A stretch of DNA of 64,000 bases from Gemmatimonadota bacterium (GTDB lineage: Bacteria > Gemmatimonadota > Gemmatimonadetes > Longimicrobiales > Gaopeijiaceae). Position numbers and translations under genes: made by a program. This document shows, one piece after another, positions 1-7,183 of this stretch. Below the pieces are notes generated by a model. The model was not told the origin of the DNA and did no database searches. It was given only the letters and a program-made list of their open reading frames with translations. Each line of letters opens with the position of its first letter. The stretch's first letter is position 1. The stretch is from NCBI GenBank assembly GCA_040882465.1, contig JBBEBG010000009.1:1-64000 (forward strand). The letters are read 5' to 3'.

Positions 1-154
1 CATCGTCATCAACGCCCTGATGCTCATGCTCACCGCCGCGATCGTGGACGCGCTCTCCGTCAGCGGATTCGGAGCGGCGATCCTCGGGAGCCTCATCATC
101 TCCCTCGTCAGCCTTCTCTTTTCCGTCATCCTCCCGGACGACAAGGCGGGCTGA
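1..154 (+). CDS. Phage-holin-4-like small membrane protein (3' end only)
   Basis: The window opens inside this gene. The readable frame starts at base 2 and ends with TGA at 152-154, giving about 50 C-terminal residues. Two hydrophobic stretches (NALMLMLTAAIVDAL, then AAILGSLIISLVSLLFSVIL) are separated by a short polar turn and followed by a charged tail. The NALML and LGSLIISLVS pattern resembles the last two membrane helices of the small four-helix 'mycobacterial phage holin superfamily IV' proteins (PF04020-like). These are common chromosomal membrane proteins of unknown function. The N-terminus lies outside the window, so the assignment rests on the C-terminal half only. Confidence 0.6.
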   Translation, partial: IVINALMLMLTAAIVDALSVSGFGAAILGSLIISLVSLLFSVILPDDKAG

Positions 155-200
155 GGGGCGCGGGACCGCGGCACCTCAGGCCTTAAATCGACGTCAGCCC

Positions 201-1541
201 TCAGGCGCCCGCGGTCGCGGGCGCCTCCCCTTCGGCCGACCCGGTGGCCTGGCGACTCTGCTCCCGCCCCAGCCAAACGCCTAGCCCCATACCGACGACC
301 GCGAGGGGCACCGCCACCGAGGCGAGCGCCGAGAAACCCATTCCAGCGCGGACGATCACGCCATCCAGCCAGGCCGTCACCGAGTCCCCGCCCCGATAGA
401 CCGCCGTGTCGATAAAGGCTTTCGATTTGTACTTGTCCTCTCGGCTCACGATGGTGAACAGCGTTTCGCGAGCCGGCCGCATGATCCCGCGCTGAGCCGC
501 TCGGAAGCTCGAGTCGAAAGCGATGAGCGCCGCGAGCGAACCGAATACGGCGAGACCGACGAAGCCAAAAAGGGCAACCGCCGGAAGGACCGCGAGCGTG
601 ATCGCGACGCCCAGCCTCTTCATCAGGTGGCCCGTAATGAGCACCTGCGCGACGAGCGTCGCCGTCTGCGCGATGGTGTCGATATTCGCGAAAATCGTCG
701 TCTGTTCATCCACGTCCGTGGTCAGTGCCTCGACCATCCGGAGGCGCGTGAAATAGATAAAGGTCGCCATGACGGAAGCGAGCAGGGCGAAGACCGCGAT
801 CCCGAACAGATACTTCGACTGGAAGACGGCCCGGAACCCTTCCCATGCGCTTCCTCCGATCACCGTCCCCTCGGGCCTCGAAGGCGGCGCCCCAGGCGAC
901 GCGGCGGCGACCTGGCTCCCAGAGACGGGCTGGAGCTTGGCCACGACGAAGGCTTGAGAGAGCGCGGCGAGGAGGAATCCGGCGGAGATGAGGAGGAGGC
1001 TCGGCGTCCCGAGCGGCTCAGCCAGACGGCCCGCGAGCCAGGGTCCGAAAATCGCGCCTAGCGTCCCGCCCACCGCGATCACCGCAAAAAAGCGCTTGCT
1101 CTGCTCGAGAGAAAACCGGTCCGCCATCAGCGCCCAGAAGACGGCCGTCGCGAAGAGGTTGAAGACACTGAACCAGACATAAAAGACCTGTCCAGTCCTC
1201 TCCCCGATCGCCTCGGGCGCACCCACGAGAATCGCGTAAAAGACAACGAGGCTCGCGGAGAAGAAGATGTACGTTGCGGCAATGAAGGCCATCCGGCGGA
1301 ACCGGCTCACTAGGAAGCTGAAAACCGGATTCACGAAAAGAGTGACGATGAGCGTTCCCTGAAAGAGCCAGCGGATTTCCTCGATCCCTCGCTGCATCCC
1401 CAGCGCATCTCGCGCTGGCCGGATCACCTGAAGTGCGGTGAGCACGCAAAAGAAAAAGAGACCGGCCGCGATGATGGAAGGAACCTCCTCACGGCGGACA
1501 TTCGCGAAGCGTTGAAAGAACGAAGGGGTGCTTTCGGGCAT
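201..1541 (-). CDS. ATP/ADP-translocase-like (Npt-type) MFS membrane transporter
   Basis: A polytopic inner-membrane protein of 446 residues with about 12 hydrophobic segments. The N-terminal motif VIRPARDALGMQRG, followed by NPVFSFLVSRFRR after a helix, resembles the nucleotide carriers of the Npt/TLC family and related MFS proteins of free-living bacteria. Nucleotide specificity cannot be read from the sequence. The first 77 codons and about 240 bp upstream are duplicated at 3289-3764, so this is the complete copy of a partly duplicated gene. The ATG at 1541 has no convincing ribosome-binding site. It is placed by the start of the hydrophobic core and by its conservation in both copies. Confidence 0.6.
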   Translation of the reverse strand: MPESTPSFFQRFANVRREEVPSIIAAGLFFFCVLTALQVIRPARDALGMQRGIEEIRWLFQGTLIVTLFVNPVFSFLVSRFRRMAFIAATYIFFSASLVVFYAILVGAPEAIGERTGQVFYVWFSVFNLFATAVFWALMADRFSLEQSKRFFAVIAVGGTLGAIFGPWLAGRLAEPLGTPSLLLISAGFLLAALSQAFVVAKLQPVSGSQVAAASPGAPPSRPEGTVIGGSAWEGFRAVFQSKYLFGIAVFALLASVMATFIYFTRLRMVEALTTDVDEQTTIFANIDTIAQTATLVAQVLITGHLMKRLGVAITLAVLPAVALFGFVGLAVFGSLAALIAFDSSFRAAQRGIMRPARETLFTIVSREDKYKSKAFIDTAVYRGGDSVTAWLDGVIVRAGMGFSALASVAVPLAVVGMGLGVWLGREQSRQATGSAEGEAPATAGA

Positions 1542-1785
1542 CGGGCGCCTGCGTTGGGCGTGGGAAAAGGTCGGGGCTACTCGGTCGCCCGGAGGAGGCG
1601 AGGGCGCGGGTCAGCCTCTTCACGCCCTCCCGTTCGATTTTCGGGGACGAATCTAGGGCGGGCCGGAAGCGCAAGAAAGGCGCGGACGCGTTTCACGCTG
1701 GAAGATGTGCGCGACCCGCCCGCTCAATCCACTCGAGTGCCGAGCGCTTCCTCGCACTCGACGCCCCGCACCCGCCCAATTCCGG
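1310..1785. repeat. 476-bp direct repeat, copy 1
   Basis: The sequence matches 3289-3764 base for base over 476 bp, with an offset of 1979 bp and only three mismatches noticed (one near 1714, two near 1763-1764). It spans the first 77 codons of the transporter (up to base 1310) and its upstream region. Identity stops abruptly at both ends, so this is a recent duplication and not conserved regulatory DNA. Confidence 0.95.
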
Positions 1786-1957
1786 GCCCGCTTGGTCGCG
1801 GCAGCGAGCGAACGATGGAATGTCGGAGAATCAACTTCATGACGCGTGAGCCTGCGGATCCCTCGAGGAGCTGCTCCCGAATACCCGCTGCTCTCCAGCG
1901 AGTCCTCGCCGCGTTCCGAGCCATGGCCCGACGTCGCTCTGGGTAGAGCTTAGCCAT
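1724..1957 (-). CDS. Candidate small basic protein running into the repeat junction
   Basis: A 77-codon ORF whose ATG at 1957 is preceded by a strong purine-rich site (GGAAGAGGGG directly before ATG). The N-terminus reads MAKLYPERRRAMARNAART. This resembles the 'TPEERxxIARKAAxARW' motif at the start of many short bacterial proteins of unknown role. The last third lies inside the 476-bp repeat, past the junction at 1785/1786, so the original 3' end was probably lost when the repeat formed and the present stop is fortuitous. It could also be non-coding. Confidence 0.3.
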   Translation of the reverse strand: MAKLYPERRRAMARNAARTRWRAAGIREQLLEGSAGSRVMKLILRHSIVRSLPRPSGPGIGRVRGVECEEALGTRVD

Positions 1958-2230
1958 CCCCTCTTCCACCCCTCGATCACGCCCCACTGCCTCGCGGTCA
2001 TTCTCGTCGCTCGAGCGTTCGGCAGGGATCAGAGTGCGCTCGGCATGGGGCGTCGCTTCACGCATTCCACGATGCGCGATCTCGTTCCTGTCCTAGCGGA
2101 GTTTCTTGGTGGGCCTATCGCTTGGCCGTACGACTCCACTAGTCCTATCCATGTGACCTTCTTACCATGCGTTGGTCGTCCAGATGATTGCCGCGCTACA
2201 CCGCCCAAGAAAGTTCGGTGGTCGCATGGC
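1958..2230. other. Intergenic DNA of the insert, no gene recognised
   Basis: About 270 bp between the candidate small ORF and the stop of the secreted protein gene. Both strands hold open frames, but none has a recognisable motif, a ribosome-binding site and a sensible codon pattern together. Base composition is visibly less GC-rich here than in the flanking genes, in keeping with the whole insert having a separate origin. Confidence 0.5.
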
Positions 2231-3037
2231 CTAGCCACGCGGACCGTCCAGCAAGTCCTGCGGGAGCTCGTCGTAGTCACGGTAGACCTCGATGGCGCGC
2301 ACAGCCCTCACGGGAAGCGCCATGTCCAGGGAGAGGCCGTCCATAATCGTCCGAACTCCACCGGCGCTACCAAATCCCTGAACGCCCGGAGTCATGAGGG
2401 TTCGACCTCTGGAGAACGCGATCGGAATCGGATTGAAGTCCAAGAAGATCGCAAGGCACCCTGAACCAATTCGGTGCACTTGCGTGGGGCCTCCCATGAT
2501 TCCCCGCATTGGATCGCCGGGCACAACAATCAGTCCGGGGACGGTCCTAAAGACGTCCGTTGTTTCTATAGGCTCGAGAAGGGCTATGTGGACCGGATCG
2601 AAGCACGTCCCATCGTACTGCGCGCACCGATTCGCAAACTCGTCCCGTCCGAGCCGGCTGCGCGAACGAAAATCGACCGACAGTGGGGCAAGCAATACGG
2701 CTTCGGCACTGATTCGAAACGTGACCTCAATGGTTTCAGAGGGCCGTAGATCGAAAGGTGGGGAATCCGTGGCCGGGTAGCCGATTCTGGAGACGCGAAG
2801 AAAGTAATCGCCCGGCTCTGCCACCTGAAACTCGAATGTCCCGAGCGAATCCGCGAACGCGGTGCCGACGGCTCCGCCCCGTGACTGCCGGAGGACGATC
2901 TGAGCTGCGGGCACGGGTTCACCCGTCGCATCGTCCAAGACTGTACCGCGGACCATCTGACTGTCTTGGGAATAGGACACCCTCGGGACGAGGGAGCCCA
3001 TCAGAGCGAGACCAACGAGGGCCAAGTGTCCGCGCAT
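2231..3037 (-). CDS. Secreted carboxypeptidase-regulatory-like protein with TonB-plug-like C-terminus
   Basis: 268 residues. A signal peptide (MRGHLALVGLALMGSLVPRVSYSQ) is followed by a beta-sandwich domain of the carboxypeptidase-regulatory/CnaB type at about residues 30-110 (VRGTVLDDATGEPVPAAQI). After a linker comes a plug-like segment with LLEPIETTDVFRTVPGL and, near the end, AIEVYRDYDELP. The order of peptidase-regulatory domain then plug resembles the N-terminus of TonB-dependent receptors, but there is no barrel. Such barrel-less proteins occur in Gemmatimonadota. The start at 3037 is chosen over upstream in-frame codons because GAGG lies 7 nt before it and the signal peptide follows. 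The gene fills most of the unique DNA between the two direct repeats. Confidence 0.65.
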   Translation of the reverse strand: MRGHLALVGLALMGSLVPRVSYSQDSQMVRGTVLDDATGEPVPAAQIVLRQSRGGAVGTAFADSLGTFEFQVAEPGDYFLRVSRIGYPATDSPPFDLRPSETIEVTFRISAEAVLLAPLSVDFRSRSRLGRDEFANRCAQYDGTCFDPVHIALLEPIETTDVFRTVPGLIVVPGDPMRGIMGGPTQVHRIGSGCLAIFLDFNPIPIAFSRGRTLMTPGVQGFGSAGGVRTIMDGLSLDMALPVRAVRAIEVYRDYDELPQDLLDGPRG

Positions 3038-3281
3038 GATATATCCTCGTGGGGGATTCCGCGGCGCACGATTAGACTTGAACGTGCCTGTTGAATGTAA
3101 CTCTGGCCGTCCCATCCGCGCGGACGCCCGATCGAAATCCCGCCGCATCGAGCCGAGCACCTCGTCCGCCCGCGCCTTCACCGCACGAAGCGGATGATCC
3201 ACGATGAAGGCCACGAGAAAGGACCTCCAAATTTACCTTCCCGGCCCTCCATCCGGCACCGCCGGATCAGGACTTTTTCAG

Positions 3282-3520
3282 CGACCTGCTAGGAAGCTGA
3301 AAACCGGATTCACGAAAAGAGTGACGATGAGCGTTCCCTGAAAGAGCCAGCGGATTTCCTCGATCCCTCGCTGCATCCCCAGCGCATCTCGCGCTGGCCG
3401 GATCACCTGAAGTGCGGTGAGCACGCAAAAGAAAAAGAGACCGGCCGCGATGATGGAAGGAACCTCCTCACGGCGGACATTCGCGAAGCGTTGAAAGAAC
3501 GAAGGGGTGCTTTCGGGCAT
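3282..3520 (-). pseudogene. Truncated duplicate of the transporter 5' end
   Basis: Residues 1-77 of the transporter at 201-1541 are repeated exactly, ending in VNPVFSFL. At the repeat boundary (3289) the frame passes into unrelated sequence and stops after a few codons. It holds only the first two membrane helices, so a functional product is unlikely. Confidence 0.85.
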
Positions 3521-3764
3521 CGGGCGCCTGCGTTGGGCGTGGGAAAAGGTCGGGGCTACTCGGTCGCCCGGAGGAGGCGAGGGCGCGGGTCAGCCTCTTC
3601 ACGCCCTCCCGTTCGATTTTCGGGGACGAATCTAGGGCGGGCCGGAAGCGCAAGAAAGGCGCGGACGCGTTTCACGCTGGAAGATGTGCGCGACCCACCC
3701 GCTCAATCCACTCGAGTGCCGAGCGCTTCCTCGCACTCGACCTCCCGCACCCGCCCAATTCCGG
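3289..3764. repeat. 476-bp direct repeat, copy 2
   Basis: Second copy of the 1310-1785 repeat, in the same orientation. It carries the start of the transporter gene on the minus strand and the DNA upstream of it, and it joins directly to the region before amtB. The 1503 bp between the copies (1786-3288) are unique and hold one secreted-protein gene. The arrangement fits integration of a small circle by a single crossover, or an assembly join between strain variants. Confidence 0.95.
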
Positions 3765-3900
3765 CGCCTGCTGGACCTCTCCGGACCCCCACCGTATCTT
3801 CGCTCCCGTTTCCGGGACGGGTTTTGAGTTTCCTGGTCCTGATCCGGATCCTTTCGAGCCTCAGTCCATCTCGGTCTCCTAACCGGAGAGGAAGACGCCC
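3521..3900. promoter_or_regulatory. Intergenic region upstream of amtB, partly duplicated
   Basis: 380 bp without a gene between the transporter remnant and amtB. Bases 3521-3764 duplicate the upstream region of the intact transporter. The ancestral locus was therefore probably a divergent transporter/amtB pair sharing this region. Bases 3765-3900 are unique and should hold the amtB promoter. I see no convincing sigma-70 or sigma-54 boxes. Confidence 0.4.
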
Positions 3901-5208
3901 GTGCAACGGAGAGCCCTCGTTTCCTGTCTCGCGGCGGCCTGGACCTTGGGCGTCGCACCCCCTCTCCTCGGCCAGATGAATGGGGAGGTCGATGCCGGTA
4001 CGACGGCGTGGATGCTGGTCTCCACTGCACTCGTCCTCCTGATGATTCCGGGGTTGGCCATGTTCTATGGTGGGCTGGTTCGCACCAAGAACGTCCTCGG
4101 GACGATGATGCACTCCTTCGTGCCCCTCGCCATCATCGGGGTGCTCTGGCCGGTCGTCGGGTACGCCCTCACCTTCGGGGAAGGCATTCTCGGCGGGGTC
4201 ATCGGGTGGAATTCCGACTACTTCCTCCTGATGGGGATCGATACGACGGTCACGAATGGGGTGCCGGAGTACGTGCTCGCGATGTTCCAGGGAAAATTTG
4301 CGATCATCACTCCCGCGCTCATCAGTGGTGCCATCGCCGAGCGGGTGTATCTGCGCGGCTACTCCCTCTTCATCGTCCTCTGGTTCCTCTTCGTCTATGC
4401 TCCCCTCTGCCACTGGGTATGGGGACCTGGGGGGTGGCTCCTCGAACGCGGCCTCATCGATCTGGCGGGGGGTACCGTGATCCACGTATCAGCGGGCTTC
4501 AGCGCGCTCGCTGCGGCCCTTTTCCTGGGACGCCGCAAAGGGTACCCCGACACCGCCATGCTCCCCAACAATCTCGTCATGACCATGATGGGGGCGGGGC
4601 TTCTCTGGGTGGGTTGGTTCGGATTCAACGCCGGATCGACGGTGCAGAGCGGAATGGATACGGCGCGCGCGCTCACGATGACGCAGATTTCCGCGGCCTC
4701 CGGCGCTCTCACCTGGCTGATCATCGAGGCCCTCGAGTTTCGGCGGGCGACCGCCCTCGGTTTCGTCTCTGGGATCCTGGCCGGTCTCGTCGCGATCACA
4801 CCGGCGGCAGGAGTCGTGCACCCGGCCGGGGCGCTCGTCCTTGGCGCGATCTCCTCCGGCGCGTGTTACCTGGCACTCAAGGCGAAGGCCCGGCTCGGGT
4901 ATGACGACAGCCTGGACTGCTTCGGCATCCATGGAGTCGGAAGTGGCCTCGGCGTCCTCCTCTTGGTCTTCTTCATCCGATCGGAGTGGCGGGCCGCAGC
5001 CGGCACCGACTGGACCGTCACCGGTCAGCTCGTGACCCAGATCATCGGTGTGGCCACGACGATCGTCCTCGCCACCGTCGGCACGCTCCTGATCTGTCTG
5101 TTGGTCGAGAAGACGGTCGGGTTCCGTCTCAGTGACCGTGAGGAGAAAGCCGGCCTCGACCACGTGGTCCATGGAGAGACCGGCTACGGTCTGATGAACC
5201 TCAACTAG
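3901..5208 (+). CDS. amtB: Ammonium transporter AmtB
   Basis: 435 residues: a cleavable signal sequence (about residues 1-25) followed by 11 membrane helices of the Amt/Mep/Rh family. Family signatures visible include GLAMFYGGLVRTKN near residue 50, DLAGGTVIHVSAGFSALA near 190 with a pore histidine, WVGWFGFNAGS near 240, and CFGIHGVGSGLG near 340 with the second pore histidine. The protein is a trimeric channel for ammonium uptake across the inner membrane. It starts with GTG at 3901, with GAGAGGAAG about 6 nt upstream. A PII gene follows 30 bp downstream, the usual amtB-glnK pairing, so nitrogen-status control of the channel by PII is expected. Confidence 0.95.
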   Translation: MQRRALVSCLAAAWTLGVAPPLLGQMNGEVDAGTTAWMLVSTALVLLMIPGLAMFYGGLVRTKNVLGTMMHSFVPLAIIGVLWPVVGYALTFGEGILGGVIGWNSDYFLLMGIDTTVTNGVPEYVLAMFQGKFAIITPALISGAIAERVYLRGYSLFIVLWFLFVYAPLCHWVWGPGGWLLERGLIDLAGGTVIHVSAGFSALAAALFLGRRKGYPDTAMLPNNLVMTMMGAGLLWVGWFGFNAGSTVQSGMDTARALTMTQISAASGALTWLIIEALEFRRATALGFVSGILAGLVAITPAAGVVHPAGALVLGAISSGACYLALKAKARLGYDDSLDCFGIHGVGSGLGVLLLVFFIRSEWRAAAGTDWTVTGQLVTQIIGVATTIVLATVGTLLICLLVEKTVGFRLSDREEKAGLDHVVHGETGYGLMNLN

Positions 5209-5209
5209 T

Positions 5210-5226
5210 CCGGGGCGCCGCCCCGG
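5210..5226 (+). other. GC hairpin between amtB and glnK
   Basis: CCGGGGC and GCCCCGG form a perfect 7-bp stem with a 3-nt loop, 1 nt after the amtB stop and 12 nt before the glnK start. There is no T-run, so it is not an intrinsic terminator. It may protect the upstream message or adjust glnK expression. Confidence 0.5.
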
Positions 5227-5238
5227 GAGAGCCGACCT

Positions 5239-5583
5239 ATGAAAATGATCACCGCCATCATCCGCGGCGAGCGGCTGGATGAGGTCCGCGAGGCGCTCGT
5301 TGCCGCCGGAATCAGCCGGATCACGGTGAGCCGCTGCACCGGCCACGGACGCGCCGTCGAGGCCGGCCTCTACCGAGGGCAGGAGACCGTGCCAAACCTG
5401 ACCCCGCGAGTGAGGCTGGACATCGCCGTCAACGACGAGTTCATGGAGATCACAATCGATACCGTCCAGCGAGCGGCGAGGACGACCGAAGCCGGCTCGA
5501 TCGGGGACGGGAAGATCTTCGTCACCGAGTTGCTCCTCTGCGTCCGGATCTCGGATGGGGAACGGGGAGGCGGGGCGATCTGA
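5239..5583 (+). CDS. glnK: PII-family nitrogen regulator, lacking the uridylylation tyrosine
   Basis: 114 residues, the usual PII length. The start MKMITAIIRGERLDEVREAL and the B-loop GSIGDGKIFV are clear PII features. In the T-loop, where GlnB/GlnK read YRGAEY, this protein reads YRGQET, so the uridylylated Tyr51 is replaced by Thr while the AmtB-binding Arg of YRG is kept. The B-loop region carries a two-residue insertion before GSIGDG. PII proteins bind 2-oxoglutarate and ATP/ADP and plug AmtB under nitrogen excess. Here covalent control by GlnD at the usual site seems impossible, so sensing would be by ligands alone. It is coupled to amtB and lies 20 bp from the convergent NHL gene. Confidence 0.9.
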   Translation: MKMITAIIRGERLDEVREALVAAGISRITVSRCTGHGRAVEAGLYRGQETVPNLTPRVRLDIAVNDEFMEITIDTVQRAARTTEAGSIGDGKIFVTELLLCVRISDGERGGGAI

Positions 5584-5603
5584 ATCGCCCTCCTCATCCG
5601 TCG

Positions 5604-6620
5604 TTACGGCCTGACGTGTTTCCTCAGGGCGCGAGGGCCGACCTCCGCTCCGTAGACGTTCCCCTCGTTGTCGACCGCGACCCCTTCGGCGGCGGTCGTG
5701 CCCGCTTCGTCCTGATTGAGCTCGGGATCGGGGATGAACTCGAGAACCTGCGAGGTGGCGATGTCCATCACCCGGATGCCTCGCTTGAAGCCGGGGTTGC
5801 TCTCCGAGTCGGACTCGGAGTCGGCCACGTATAGGCGGCCGTTCCAGATCGCGAGACCGCTGGCGCGTCCGAGGTGGAGATAGTCCCGGATGAAATTGCC
5901 GTCCTGGTCGAAGACCTGGACCCGGCGATTGCTCCGATCCCCCACATAGAGCAGCCCCTCGTCGTCCATGGCGAGGGCGTGCGGGGTGCGAAACTGTCCC
6001 TCCTCGGCCCCCGTCTCGCCCCATTCCATCAGATAGGTGCCGTCCGGCGCGTACTTCACGATGCGATTGTTGCCGCTCGAGGGGTGACCGTCCGCGACGA
6101 AGATGTTGCCGTTCGGGGCGACCAGGACGTCGTTCGGCTGGTCGAGCGTGGTCTCCGTGCGGCCGGCGACACCGGCCGTTCCCAGGCGCAGGAGGACCTC
6201 GCCGTCCGGACTGAATTTGATGACCTGATGGCCGCGGCCGTTCGCTCCTCGGGCATCCGCGATCCAGACATTTCCCTGTTGGTCGACGTCGATCCCGTGC
6301 GGCCACTCGATCATTCCGCCGCCCCACTGTCGAAGGATCCGGCCCTCCTTGTCGAACTGGAAGACGATGTGCGCGGTGAACTCGGCAGGGCAGGCGTTGG
6401 CCCCGCAGCGGTCCACCGCCCAGATCGTCTCACCGTCGGGGGAGACGGCCACGGCGCTCGTGGCGCCCCAGGATCGCCCGTCCGGGAGGGCGGCCCAAAC
6501 GTCGGGGACGGTCCGATAGGGGTTGGGGAAGCTGTTCTGGGCGTGGGCCGGCGCGACGCCCGCAGCCAGCGAGAGGCCGACGGCGGTCATCACGACTCCC
6601 GCCCGCATGGTTCGCAACAT
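5604..6620 (-). CDS. Secreted NHL-repeat beta-propeller protein
   Basis: 338 residues after start choice: a signal peptide (LRTMRAGVVMTAVGLSLAA, ending in AHAQ) and a six-bladed propeller built of NHL repeats, for example GIDVDQQGNVWIADARGANG, NDVLVAPNGNIFVADGHP, ALAMDDEGLLYVGDRSNRRV and GVAVDNEGNVYGAEVG. The repeats resemble peptidyl-alpha-hydroxyglycine alpha-amidating lyase-like proteins, but no catalytic assignment is justified. Position 6620 is preferred because GGAGGT lies 4 nt upstream and the signal peptide follows. A second ATG four codons later (6608) is possible. The gene converges on glnK. Confidence 0.8.
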   Translation of the reverse strand: MLRTMRAGVVMTAVGLSLAAGVAPAHAQNSFPNPYRTVPDVWAALPDGRSWGATSAVAVSPDGETIWAVDRCGANACPAEFTAHIVFQFDKEGRILRQWGGGMIEWPHGIDVDQQGNVWIADARGANGRGHQVIKFSPDGEVLLRLGTAGVAGRTETTLDQPNDVLVAPNGNIFVADGHPSSGNNRIVKYAPDGTYLMEWGETGAEEGQFRTPHALAMDDEGLLYVGDRSNRRVQVFDQDGNFIRDYLHLGRASGLAIWNGRLYVADSESDSESNPGFKRGIRVMDIATSQVLEFIPDPELNQDEAGTTAAEGVAVDNEGNVYGAEVGPRALRKHVRP

Positions 6621-6746
6621 GGACACCTCCGGTGACGGGTTCATGGTAGGACGGTACGTTCCGAATCGACCTTCCACAACCGAGCGGTTCAGTCCTTGGA
6701 GGCGGTCCAGTTTTGAATTCGAAGTGCAGCCGCAAGGGAGCGATTC

Positions 6747-6890
6747 ATGAGCAGAGGACGTCGTAAGCCGGGAGGGCGGCAACCGGGGCCCTCGAAAAGA
6801 GAGAATCCCACGAAGCGCCCGGTGGCGCCCCCTCGTCCGCCGCCTCGCACACGCCCGTCCTCGCCCTCGCCCGCGCGTCGCGAGAATTAA
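6747..6890 (+). CDS. Candidate Pro/Arg-rich small protein (47 aa)
   Basis: ATG at 6747 is preceded by AAGGGAG with 6-nt spacing. The product is 47 residues, very basic and proline-rich, beginning MSRGRRKPGGRQPG and ending PSPARREN. It has no membrane segment and would be disordered and nucleic-acid-binding in character. The frame, ribosome-binding site and TAA stop are consistent. The sequence is short and low in complexity, so it may be spurious. Confidence 0.35.
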   Translation: MSRGRRKPGGRQPGPSKRENPTKRPVAPPRPPPRTRPSSPSPARREN

Positions 6891-6946
6891 AGCGCGACTC
6901 CCTCTGAGGTTCGGGACGAGGGCGGGGAAACCCGCGGATTGGTCAG

Positions 6947-7156
6947 GTGGCCCCGGTCCGCTTCCGCGAAACCGACGGAGACGACTACCTCGCGTTCCGC
7001 GTGAACGATCGCGGGACGGTCACCCACCGCTTCACCCGCACTTGGCGAGGCCGTTGGCGAATTTCATCCAGGCTGCACTACACCGCGATCACGCTCAGCG
7101 GACTCGCTCTCGTCATCCTCCTGGCCCGCCACGGCCTTATCCCGCCCGTCTGGTAA
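6947..7156 (+). CDS. Hypothetical single-pass membrane protein
   Basis: A 69-codon ORF starting with GTG and ending TAA at 7156. The N-terminal half is polar and basic (RFTRTWRGRWRISSRLHY). A single hydrophobic helix follows (ITLSGLALVILLARHGL), then a short tail. The positive-inside pattern suggests a membrane anchor with a cytoplasmic N-terminus. There is no strong ribosome-binding site and no family was recognised. It converges on the peroxidase gene, 27 bp away. Confidence 0.35.
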   Translation: MAPVRFRETDGDDYLAFRVNDRGTVTHRFTRTWRGRWRISSRLHYTAITLSGLALVILLARHGLIPPVW

Positions 7157-7183
7157 CGCAACGCGTGTCGCTTCGGCTGCACC

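Noticed and set aside
2029-2280. 83-codon minus-strand frame with a possible transposase-like look
   Set aside because: It overlaps the real gene's 3' end, lacks a ribosome-binding site, and no transposase motif or terminal inverted repeats are present.
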